A stretch of DNA of 64,000 nucleotides from Leptospira sp. GIMC2001 (GTDB lineage: Bacteria > Spirochaetota > Leptospiria > Leptospirales > Leptospiraceae), in assembly GCF_028462125.1 (NCBI RefSeq), contig NZ_CP115468.1, forward strand, positions 3,279,559 through 3,343,558. Reading direction: 5' to 3'. Under the pieces are notes generated by a model. That model was not told the origin of the DNA and searched no databases. It worked only from the letters and a program-made list of their open reading frames with translations. The translations under genes and the position numbers were made by a program. Shown here one piece after another: positions 56,433-64,000 of this stretch (position 1 is the stretch's first letter; the number at the start of each line of letters is the position of its first letter).

Positions 56433-57164
56433 TTATAGACCAAGTCGTCCTTTTAAATTAGATGCATAGGCACGACCAACCGGAAGTACAGTGTCTTCTC
56501 CGTCTCTTAATTCCAACAAATATGATCCACCTTTATCATAGCGTATGGACGAGATATATTTTTTATTCACCATGTAACCTTTGTGGATACGATAGAAATG
56601 TTCATCAGAAAGTTTTCCTTCAATATCTTTTAATAATTTTGACACTTCATAATCTTTTTCTTTAGCATGGATCACGGTGTTTTTGTTATGCGAAGATAAA
56701 TAAACTATCTCATCATAAGGGAGAAAACATTTTGCAGAATTACTTGTGAAAGTCAAAGATTGGGATTGAATATCTTGGCTATTGCGAATGTCTCCCCAGA
56801 ATCTTATAGCCTTTTCGACCGATTTCCTAAATCTAGAAAAATCAAATGGCTTGAGCAAATAATCCAAAGCTTCATATTCAAATGCACTCACTGCGAATTC
56901 ACTATAAGCAGTTGCAAATATAAAAAAACTATTCTTGTTGTGGAATTTTTTTAGTAAATCCAAGCCAGATTGGACTGGGATGTTTATATCCATAAAAATT
57001 AAATCATATTCTTTGTGGGAAAGTAAGCTCTCAGCGATCTGTCCATCTTCTGCAACTCCTGCGAGAACAAGTTCGGGACAATCCAAAACGTATTTAACCA
57101 GAAGTTCTCTTGCAGGATATTCGTCCTCAACGATCAATACGGAATAAGCTGTCTTTTCAATCAT
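56433..57164 (-). CDS. LytTR family response regulator
   Basis: 243 residues: a receiver domain (about 1-120) with phospho-Asp in LIFMDINIP and Lys in LLKPFD, then a LytTR DNA-binding domain (about 145-240) with the DEIVYLSSHNKN start and the FYRIHKGYMVN segment. LytTR regulators bind pairs of direct repeats. Just such a pair lies in its own promoter (57206-57235), suggesting autoregulation. It is transcribed before the sensor kinase. Confidence 0.92.
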   Translation of the reverse strand: MIEKTAYSVLIVEDEYPARELLVKYVLDCPELVLAGVAEDGQIAESLLSHKEYDLIFMDINIPVQSGLDLLKKFHNKNSFFIFATAYSEFAVSAFEYEALDYLLKPFDFSRFRKSVEKAIRFWGDIRNSQDIQSQSLTFTSNSAKCFLPYDEIVYLSSHNKNTVIHAKEKDYEVSKLLKDIEGKLSDEHFYRIHKGYMVNKKYISSIRYDKGGSYLLELRDGEDTVLPVGRAYASNLKGRLGL

Positions 57165-57190
57165 AAAGTATTTCTTAAATTGTTCTATTT

Positions 57191-57235
57191 ATTATAAAAT
57201 CCATTTATACGCAAATTTGCAAGCGTATACGCAAA
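57191..57235 (-). promoter_or_regulatory. Promoter and direct-repeat site before the LytTR regulator
   Basis: On the minus strand TTTGCGTATA occurs twice (57226-57235 and 57206-57215), with 10 bases between, one face of the helix apart by two turns. A TATAAT follows at 57191-57196. The repeats are centred near -47 and -27, over a -35 region that has no consensus, as expected for an activator-dependent promoter. The two halves also form an inverted repeat TATACGC/GCGTATA. Confidence 0.55.
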
Positions 57236-57459
57236 ACTGATGAGAATATACAATAGCGTTCACTCCTTGACAGATAGCTCTCACAGATATGGTGAAAGTA
57301 TCTGACTACCCGCCTTTCTTTATCGATCGGTTGTATTATAGAAAATTTTATCGGAATTTAAAATATAGCAAAACTTTGAATTTTAGAAATTTTTATTGAC
57401 TAGCCTCAGTGAATACAGCATCATACTTTTCTAAATTCGAAAAAGAAGAGTTCAATTAA

Positions 57460-57813
57460 ATGAAAATTCTAATCCTAGTTTCTATAACCCTAACGGCATT
57501 AGCTAATTGCAATTCCACTTCTGAGAAATCTCAGATTCCGTTGGGTGCGAATATTCAGAAAATATCATCAAATCCTGAGCAATATAAGATCATTTCCACT
57601 GCAAAGGCTGCTGAAACTACTTTAGAAAGACGAAATTCCATGATCATGCAGAGATCATCTTGTGAAGGAGCTGATCTATTAGCACGAGAGAAACTAAAAG
57701 AAGTAAGTCAAGACCCGAAGGATTGGAAAAGCGCAACTGTAAAGACGAGTGAGAAGATTTTCTATCAGGGCGAGTTTTGTTCAAAAGAATTTCTATTTAC
57801 ACCTGGTAAATAG
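57460..57813 (+). CDS. Small lipoprotein of unknown function
   Basis: 117 residues with a lipoprotein signal ending in ALANC (Cys17). The mature part has the segment QRSSCEGADLLAREKL and a second Cys in GEFCSKEF, possibly a disulfide. It ends 2 bases before the TonB-dependent receptor gene, so they are cotranscribed. It could be an outer-membrane partner of the receptor, but that rests only on position. Confidence 0.75.
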   Translation: MKILILVSITLTALANCNSTSEKSQIPLGANIQKISSNPEQYKIISTAKAAETTLERRNSMIMQRSSCEGADLLAREKLKEVSQDPKDWKSATVKTSEKIFYQGEFCSKEFLFTPGK

Positions 57814-57815
57814 TC

Positions 57816-60647
57816 ATGATTCAGAAATTATTTATTTCCTTTTTCATTTGTTTATGCATTCTACCTAATTTTCTCGCGAAAATCCAGGCACAATCGAATT
57901 CAAATTTGATTATTCTTGGTGAATTCAAAGGAATTCAGAATCAGGAACCGAGTATTACGACTACATTGACTAAACGAGTGACAGATTCGCTTGAAAAGGA
58001 TAATTTTTCCGTCAAAGAAATTCCCTACAACCAGGTCAAAAATAATCTTGAATATACAAAAAGGCAGACAGCCCAATTTTATATAACAGGATATTATAAT
58101 AGAAGTAGATTCGGAAACCTTGAAATATTCGCACAGATTTATAATCCTGAGACAGAAACTTTAATTGATGCATTGAGTATATCTGATGAGGTATTGAAAA
58201 TTGAAGGTCTAGCTATAAACGATGCTGACGTAAAACAATCTGATGAAGAAATAATAGAAAAATTTGTAAAAAGATTAAATATTAAACTAAAACTCAATCC
58301 TAAAAAACAGGAAAGAAGAGAAGAGATCAACGAACATGTATTTGGAACTAAGATCAATAATAAAGAAGAATATCCTGTTGCAAAAGAAGATATCTCCAAG
58401 GAAGCGAGTCAAGTTTTTAAACTTTTGGAGGAAATAGAAGTTGTTTCCGCCACAAAAACTAAAGTAAAAATCATTGAAGCTCCGGCTGCCGTTTATGTTG
58501 TAACGGCAAAACAAATTCGTGAGCGCGGCTACAGAACGTTATCGGATGCTTTGCATCATTTACCTGGATTTGACTTCCAACACAATTACGGAATTTTTCC
58601 AGAGTTAATACACCAACGGGGATTAGTTGGAAATAATAACAGAACCAATATCTATATCGATGGTATCCAAGATAACAATATCAATGAAAATGGTTTTCTT
58701 GCAGGTTCAATTCGATTCCCGTTGATGAATGTTGAACGAATCGAAGTTGTATCTGGACCGGCATCTGCCCTTTACGGAGCGAACGCTTTCAACGGTATCA
58801 TCAACATTATCACGAAAGATGGGAGCACGTCACCTGGCAATCATGCTGAATTTACCTACGGAAGTTATGAAAGCAATTTCAAAAATCCAGGTGCTTCTGC
58901 CAATTTCTCAGCTCGAGGTGTGTCTGAATCTGGCGGGATTCAATACAGCATAGGTGGATACTATTACAAAACGCAAGGTCCAAATTTTGGAGGAATAGGA
59001 AGACTTGATGGTGATGATCCTGTCGAGAACAAACTCTGCGGTGGTCAATGTATTTCTGATGGGAATGGTTTAGGATACTATTGGTCACCAAACTACAATA
59101 ATTCGAAAGAAGAAACATACAATGTTACCGCCAAGTTCAAGATGAAAAATTTCCGATTCCAAACTATCAATTGGAAATATCATCAAGGTGAAGGAACATT
59201 TGCGAATGGTAACCAACAAATTGATTTCAAACAGCGAGGCCTTGAAACAGGCAAATTTGATGAGAGAAATACTGCTAGGTTACTTGGAATTCTAAATGGA
59301 AATGCAAGCCCAGAAGGATTTATTGGTTCCAATTGGGATTTCCAAAACAATGCAGTCACAATGGGCTATGATCTACCTCTTACCGATAAGTTGAGCCTTG
59401 ATTCTGAAGCTACAGTTCGTCATACATCGATTATGTCATCAAGCAAAGAATCCTATCCAAATGATACATCGACCAACCCACAGTATAGAACTGGGGATTT
59501 CACAATTGCAGAGAATTACGCAAGACCTGATTATGCTTATCAGCTAGAAGAGAAACTTTTCTATAATCCCAATGAATATATGTCTACAGTTGTTGGTATC
59601 GTTGCAAGGCATTTTGTTGTTGCAAAAGGCTATGGAACCTACGAGAGAGTGAACATCAACAACTTTGCTGGATATATTCAACAGAGCATCCGAATCTGGG
59701 AAAAAGTCACTTTGTTAGGTGGTATACGTCATGACGAAACATCAACTTATGGTGGAGCAACCAACCCAAGAGCAAGTATTGTTTATCAACCAATAAAAGA
59801 ATTATCTTTTAAGGCTTTGTACAGCACGGGGTTTAGAGAACCTACAGTTTTTGAGCTTTTCTCGCAGACTTTGCAAAGAAAAACAAACCCTGATTTAATT
59901 CCAGAAACATTGGTGACTAAAGAATTAGGAATGAGTTATATTCTTTTCAAAAAATTATCTGGATCCATTCATGCTTTTGAGAACAAAATTGAAAATCTTA
60001 TCATTGAAGTAAGAACAAGAGACGACTTGGCTATCAATGGTGTAGAACCTACTGCAGGCTCTTGGAACCAGAATCAAAATTTAGGTGAAGTTAAGATTAG
60101 AGGTTTAGAATTTTCTAATAATACAAAGATCACAGATTGGTTAGATGTTTTTGCTAATTATACCTATACCCGTGGAGAGTATATAAATCTTCCATCCAGC
60201 CTACAAACTTCTCCAAGTACTCGAGGTCGCGAAGGAGATAATTACGGTGATGATATCTACTTGGCAATTTATGAAGAATTGACTGGAGATAAAACTAGTC
60301 CGACAAAAGGACCAGTTCCACATATTGCTCCACATAAATGGAATGTGGGATTTACTTACCATATCAATAAAAATGTCTCCTTCTTCTTGAGTGGAAGTTA
60401 TGTTGATGTGCGAAGAAATATATCCACTAACCCTAATAATGCTGTTGGAAGCTATACGATGATGAAGGCGAATTTTCGTTGGGAAAATTTCATATTCGAA
60501 GGACTCTATTTCAATGTTCTTGTAAACAATGCGACCAATGATTTGTTCTTTGATCCCGGAATTAGAAATGCTGCAGGTGGCTATTATCCAACTCAACATC
60601 CGCTAGAACGAAGAAATATTTGGATCACTCTTGGTAAGAATTTTTAG
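57816..60647 (+). CDS. TonB-dependent outer membrane receptor with extra N-terminal domain
   Basis: 943 residues. After a signal peptide (to about residue 25) an unusual domain of about 130 residues precedes the receptor. Its pattern (YITGYYNRS, then IFAQIYNPETETLID) resembles the TolB-N/FlgO/CsgG-type fold. A TonB-box-like EEIEVVSATKTKV follows at about residue 205. The plug domain (about 215-330) includes DALHHLPGFDF and VSGPASALYGANAFNGIINI. The rest is a 22-strand barrel ending in an aromatic residue (NF). It should import a siderophore, cobalamin or similar ligand; which one is not visible. Confidence 0.9.
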   Translation: MIQKLFISFFICLCILPNFLAKIQAQSNSNLIILGEFKGIQNQEPSITTTLTKRVTDSLEKDNFSVKEIPYNQVKNNLEYTKRQTAQFYITGYYNRSRFGNLEIFAQIYNPETETLIDALSISDEVLKIEGLAINDADVKQSDEEIIEKFVKRLNIKLKLNPKKQERREEINEHVFGTKINNKEEYPVAKEDISKEASQVFKLLEEIEVVSATKTKVKIIEAPAAVYVVTAKQIRERGYRTLSDALHHLPGFDFQHNYGIFPELIHQRGLVGNNNRTNIYIDGIQDNNINENGFLAGSIRFPLMNVERIEVVSGPASALYGANAFNGIINIITKDGSTSPGNHAEFTYGSYESNFKNPGASANFSARGVSESGGIQYSIGGYYYKTQGPNFGGIGRLDGDDPVENKLCGGQCISDGNGLGYYWSPNYNNSKEETYNVTAKFKMKNFRFQTINWKYHQGEGTFANGNQQIDFKQRGLETGKFDERNTARLLGILNGNASPEGFIGSNWDFQNNAVTMGYDLPLTDKLSLDSEATVRHTSIMSSSKESYPNDTSTNPQYRTGDFTIAENYARPDYAYQLEEKLFYNPNEYMSTVVGIVARHFVVAKGYGTYERVNINNFAGYIQQSIRIWEKVTLLGGIRHDETSTYGGATNPRASIVYQPIKELSFKALYSTGFREPTVFELFSQTLQRKTNPDLIPETLVTKELGMSYILFKKLSGSIHAFENKIENLIIEVRTRDDLAINGVEPTAGSWNQNQNLGEVKIRGLEFSNNTKITDWLDVFANYTYTRGEYINLPSSLQTSPSTRGREGDNYGDDIYLAIYEELTGDKTSPTKGPVPHIAPHKWNVGFTYHINKNVSFFLSGSYVDVRRNISTNPNNAVGSYTMMKANFRWENFIFEGLYFNVLVNNATNDLFFDPGIRNAAGGYYPTQHPLERRNIWITLGKNF

Positions 60648-60740
60648 ACAAATCCAATATTAATGGACAATCATTCTTGACATTTTGATTTTTCAGGTTC
60701 CACTGACAGAGATTGGAATTTAAGTTTATGTCGAGGTATC

Positions 60741-61472
60741 ATGAATCCATTTTTGAGTGCTGAGCTAGGCGAATTCGTAGGAACTCTTGTTCTTATTTTA
60801 TTAGGTAACGGTGTTGTAGCTGGTTGCCTTTTAGAAAAATCGAAATCCAAGAACGGTGGCTGGATTGTGATCACTGCAGGATGGGCCTTCGGTGTAATTT
60901 TTGGAGTTTTCTCAGCGAAGCTTTTCGGAAGCAATGATGCCCATTTGAATCCAGCAGTTAGCATAGGTTATGCGATTTTTTCCAGTGACTATTCAAAACT
61001 CATTACTTATATCCCAAGTCAAATTGCTGGAGCCTTCGTTGGAGCAAATTTAGTCTATCTTCAATATTTACCGCATTGGAAAGAAAAAAATGACCCCGGA
61101 GCAATTCTTGCGATATTTTCAACTGAGCCTGCAATCAATCATAGTTTCTCCAATCTAATCAGTGAGTTTATTGGAACTTTTATTTTGATCATTGGTATAT
61201 ACGGAATTTATAATGCGTCAATTCCAGATCTCAATCCTCATTTTGGAACATTTCTAGTTGGTCTTCTGGTCTGGGCGATTGGTCTTTCATTAGGTGGAAC
61301 AACTGGATATGCGATCAACCCAGCCAGAGACTTAGGTCCAAGAATTGCTCATAGTTTTCTACCTATTCCGGGCAAAGGATCATCAAGATGGACATATTCT
61401 TGGATTCCAATACTTGCACCAATTCTTGGTGCGATCTCTGCAGGAATATTGATTCTCTCGCTTAAACTCTAG
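60741..61472 (+). CDS. glpF: Aquaglyceroporin (glycerol facilitator)
   Basis: 243 residues, six membrane helices, with the NPA boxes HLNPAVS and AINPARDLGPR. The Asp after the second NPA-R and the Gly-rich helix 3 are typical of glycerol-conducting members rather than water-only aquaporins. GAGG lies 5 bases before the ATG. No glycerol kinase or dehydrogenase gene is adjacent. Confidence 0.92.
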   Translation: MNPFLSAELGEFVGTLVLILLGNGVVAGCLLEKSKSKNGGWIVITAGWAFGVIFGVFSAKLFGSNDAHLNPAVSIGYAIFSSDYSKLITYIPSQIAGAFVGANLVYLQYLPHWKEKNDPGAILAIFSTEPAINHSFSNLISEFIGTFILIIGIYGIYNASIPDLNPHFGTFLVGLLVWAIGLSLGGTTGYAINPARDLGPRIAHSFLPIPGKGSSRWTYSWIPILAPILGAISAGILILSLKL

Positions 61473-61606
61473 CCAAATTTTTGTAGTTTTTTCCTTGCAA
61501 AGCATATCAGAAGAATGTAAAATTAAAGTAGCGAGTAAGTTCTGATTGACCGTATCATTTCTAATGAAACGCAAAATTCATACAGAACGATTCTCGGAGG
61601 TTTATC

Positions 61607-61933
61607 ATGAAAATCACAAAAATTCTTATATCATTATTGATTATACAATCCCTATCATCTTTTTCTTTTTTATTTGCGCTCGATCAGAGTACAAAACTCA
61701 GACTTATGGAAGAAGCCCTGATTGAATCGGCAATAACGCCTGAACAAAAATCGGCAGTTGCAGCTTACATGAATAAAATTGCCGAAGAAAAGTTAGCCTT
61801 AGCTCAAAAGCTTCGGGAACGTGCAAATAGTCCTCGTGCAGGCAAAGTCGCTTATAAAAATGCGGAAAGAAAAGAGCTCATTCGCAAGGCTGAACGTTTA
61901 GAATCAGAGGCAAAAAGATACAAAGATTTTTGA
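61607..61933 (+). CDS. Small secreted helical protein
   Basis: 108 residues with a signal peptide (cleavage likely after FLFA, residue 25) and a fully helical, Ala/Glu/Lys-rich mature part. GGAGG lies 7 bases before the ATG, among the strongest in the window, which suggests high expression. I do not recognise the family. It lies 17 bases from the convergent flavoprotein gene. Confidence 0.72.
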   Translation: MKITKILISLLIIQSLSSFSFLFALDQSTKLRLMEEALIESAITPEQKSAVAAYMNKIAEEKLALAQKLRERANSPRAGKVAYKNAERKELIRKAERLESEAKRYKDF

Positions 61934-61949
61934 TAATATTCAAATAGTT

Positions 61950-63170
61950 TTATATTCTACTTTTGATTGTTTTTGCGGCTATATGAGCGGTCGTCCATGC
62001 ATTTTGAAAGTTGAAACCTCCTGTGATTCCATCGACATCCAAAACTTCTCCGGCGAAGAAAATTCCAGGCACGATTCGACTTTCCATTGTTGAAAAGTTT
62101 ACATCCTTGCGATGAACACCTCCAGCTGTTACAAATTCTTCTTTGAATTCACCCTTTCCAACGATCTGAAAAGTAGCACTTTGCAATTGTTCGGCGATAG
62201 ACATTAATTCTTTAGAAGAGATTTGATTCCAGATTTTCGTGCTGGAAATTTGGCAATATTCCAAAATTGAATTCCAATATCTTTTCGGAATCTCAAAGGG
62301 AGAATTCTGCAATCCTTTGCTATTCAATTTTATTTTATGTTCCTCTAGTATTTTTTTGGTTTCTTGCAGATTGCATCCTGGCAAAAAATTGATTTTCAAT
62401 TCTGCATTATAGTCGCAAGCAAATAATTCCCGTGCAGCCCAAGCTGAAAGTCTTAGAATCGCAGGCCCACTCAGTCCCCCGTGAGTAATTAATACAGGTC
62501 CGATTGCAGATATTTTGTATTTAGGAAGACTAACTTCTGCCTGCGGAAAAGCAAGTCCGCTCAGATCTTGGATGCGGTGATCTGTAAATTTGAAAGTAAA
62601 AATGGAAGGAACAGGATCGATAATTCTATGACCCATAGCCTCAAGCCAAGTCCATACTCGCTTCGAAGATCCTGTAGCGATAACAAGATATTTATACGAT
62701 TTGGTTTCACCATCCTTCCAAGTGAGGTCAATCATATCAGTTTCGGAATTCTTATGAATCGAAATAATTTCTTGATCACCGAGAATTTGAACCTTGTGTT
62801 TCTCAGCTTGAGAATACAAACAATTGATTATTGTTTCGGAAGAATCTGTGACCGGAAACATTCGTCCATCAGATTCGGCTTTTAATTTAACTCCATGTGA
62901 TTTAAACCATTCTATTGTTTCTAGGGCACCAAATTCTTGCAATGCCCATTGCAATTCTTTCGATCCTCTCGGATATCTCTTGCTGAATTCAATCGGATCC
63001 ATCAAATTATGAGTTACGTTACATCGTCCACCGCCAGATATTCGAACTTTACTCAAGAAATTTCTTGACTTTTCTAGCAAGCTTACTTCAAAATTCGGAT
63101 TCTCGGCAATCTTTATTGATGAAAAAAAACCAGCCGCTCCGCCACCTAATACAGCAACACGATTCTTCAT
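61950..63170 (-). CDS. HI0933-family FAD-dependent oxidoreductase
   Basis: 406 residues. The N-terminal FAD fold is GGGAAGFFSSI, followed by the HI0933 signature KVRISGGGRCNVTH, and the C-terminal GGFNFQNAWTTAHIAA segment closes the FAD site. The family (YhiN, HI0933) is widespread but its reaction is poorly known. The start overlaps the stop of the ClC gene (ATGA). Confidence 0.9.
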   Translation of the reverse strand: MKNRVAVLGGGAAGFFSSIKIAENPNFEVSLLEKSRNFLSKVRISGGGRCNVTHNLMDPIEFSKRYPRGSKELQWALQEFGALETIEWFKSHGVKLKAESDGRMFPVTDSSETIINCLYSQAEKHKVQILGDQEIISIHKNSETDMIDLTWKDGETKSYKYLVIATGSSKRVWTWLEAMGHRIIDPVPSIFTFKFTDHRIQDLSGLAFPQAEVSLPKYKISAIGPVLITHGGLSGPAILRLSAWAARELFACDYNAELKINFLPGCNLQETKKILEEHKIKLNSKGLQNSPFEIPKRYWNSILEYCQISSTKIWNQISSKELMSIAEQLQSATFQIVGKGEFKEEFVTAGGVHRKDVNFSTMESRIVPGIFFAGEVLDVDGITGGFNFQNAWTTAHIAAKTIKSRI

Positions 63171-64000
63171 TTTTTTAACTCTGAGATTCTCTTTCCAATT
63201 GATCTAAGTGACTTCCCGTGCTTGGGATAATAAATTATTTGTGATGAATAGATACCTGTGTGACCAGAACTTATATAAGAAACAACACAGGCTATACCTG
63301 CATAGATTCCAATTTCTGTTCCAAAAATCTCCATTGCCATAAGTGTGCAGGCTAACGGTGTATTGGCGGCACCAGCAAAGACAGCAACAAAACCCATACA
63401 AGCAAGTAAGCCCATTGGAAGCGGCATAAAATTGGACATTGTGTTACCTAAAGTAGATCCTATAAAAAATAATGGAGTAACCTCCCCACCCTTAAAGCCT
63501 GCACCCAATGTAAAGGATGTGTAGATAGATTTGATAATAAAAGAATAAATTGGTTGAATATTCTCGAAGCTATCGGCAATCACATCTATTCCAAGACCCA
63601 TATATTGATAACTATCTGTCAGCCAAACGAAGGCTGCAAAAGCCAACCCACCAATAAATGGTCGAAACGGAGGATATTTTATAAACCTGGAAAACTGTCC
63701 ACTCATCCAATGTGAACTCACTGAGAAGAACCTAGCTTGGAACCCAAACACAATTCCTGCAGCAATTGCATAACATAAATATTCTGGACTAATTCCGGGA
63801 ATAGAATCTACTTGATACATTCGATGTCCAACTCCCCAACTGGTTGTAACCCAATCTGCGATAATTGCTACAAGAAAACTGGGGTATATTGCATCATAGC
63901 GCATTCGACCAAGTAAAAAAACTTCCATACCGAATACAGCTCCCGCCAATGGTGTTCCAAATACTGATGAAAATCCAGCTGCAATTCCCATCACAATCAG
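63167..64000 (-). CDS. ClC-type chloride channel/transporter (5' partial)
   Basis: About 278 residues are visible, and the frame is open to the window edge. The pattern is that of ClC proteins: GFSSVFGTPLAGAVFGMEV, then GAGFKGGEVTPLFFIGSTLGN and LACMGFVAVFAGAANTPLACTLMA near the C-terminus. The selectivity segment that includes the gating Glu lies upstream, outside the window, so chloride or fluoride specificity cannot be judged. There is no C-terminal CBS domain. It is translationally coupled to the flavoprotein gene. Confidence 0.88.
   Translation of the reverse strand: MIVMGIAAGFSSVFGTPLAGAVFGMEVFLLGRMRYDAIYPSFLVAIIADWVTTSWGVGHRMYQVDSIPGISPEYLCYAIAAGIVFGFQARFFSVSSHWMSGQFSRFIKYPPFRPFIGGLAFAAFVWLTDSYQYMGLGIDVIADSFENIQPIYSFIIKSIYTSFTLGAGFKGGEVTPLFFIGSTLGNTMSNFMPLPMGLLACMGFVAVFAGAANTPLACTLMAMEIFGTEIGIYAGIACVVSYISSGHTGIYSSQIIYYPKHGKSLRSIGKRISELKK

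Noticed and set aside
60677..60704. Promoter for glpF at TTGACA 60677
   Set aside because: The -35 is perfect but no acceptable -10 lies 16-18 bases after it, so I did not list it.

Overview
This AT-rich 64 kb chromosomal window most likely comes from a spirochaete of the family Leptospiraceae, close to Leptospira. The basis is inference from gene content: several short lipoprotein signals with relaxed lipoboxes, many 7TM, GAF and cyclase signalling proteins, a TonB-dependent receptor, and a chemotaxis cluster merged with scpA-scpB and the aromatic amino acid genes. I see no rRNA, tRNA, CRISPR array, transposase or prophage. Gene density is very high and many genes overlap by 1 to 25 bases.

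Layout. 1-4250 (+): the end of a FecR-domain/coiled-coil protein, a patatin-like lipase, and an SGNH hydrolase plus MBOAT O-acyltransferase pair. 4315-5466 (-): another SGNH protein. 5717-8830 (+): a large 7TM-GAF-GAF adenylate cyclase. 8817-24415 (-): one long same-strand block, read in its direction as thrS-infC-rpmI-rplT, coiled-coil gene-zapA-formyl-THF cyclo-ligase, cheW-cheA-cheC-like-cheB-cheY, scpA-scpB, pheA-tyrA, a NamZ-family hydrolase and lemA. 24718-26163 (+): a GLUG-repeat lipoprotein between two copies of a short repeat. 26335-28034 (-): amtB-glnB behind a near-perfect sigma-54 promoter. 28334-36029 (+): a secreted protein, carA, a 59-residue protein, a voltage-sensor adenylate cyclase, an RND pump and a nitroreductase. 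36053-43353 (-): a very acidic repeat protein, a GAF/degenerate-GGDEF protein, and a second MBOAT-SGNH pair. 43565-51882 (-): lepB-atpZ-atpI-like-atpBEFHAGDC. 51959-54513 (+): an HpcH-like lyase and a DUF2079 membrane protein. 54537-57164 (-): a LytS/LytTR-type two-component pair. 57460-61933 (+): a small lipoprotein, a TonB-dependent receptor with an extra N-terminal domain, an aquaglyceroporin and a small secreted protein. 61950-64000 (-): a HI0933-family flavoprotein and a ClC channel cut by the window end.

The most striking item is the protein at 30302-32170. Its first 130 residues look like a complete S1-S4 voltage-sensor domain, with S4 charges at every third residue and the S2/S3 charge-transfer residues spaced as in Kv channels. 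There is no pore. The sensor runs directly into a receptor-type class III adenylate cyclase (membrane helix, periplasmic domain, membrane helix, HAMP, cyclase). It is a candidate membrane-potential-gated cAMP synthase. Other signals worth a look are the direct repeats in front of the LytTR regulator, the acidic repeat protein with its GAF/GGDEF partner, the repeat-flanked lipoprotein gene, and the coiled-coil acidic protein next to zapA.
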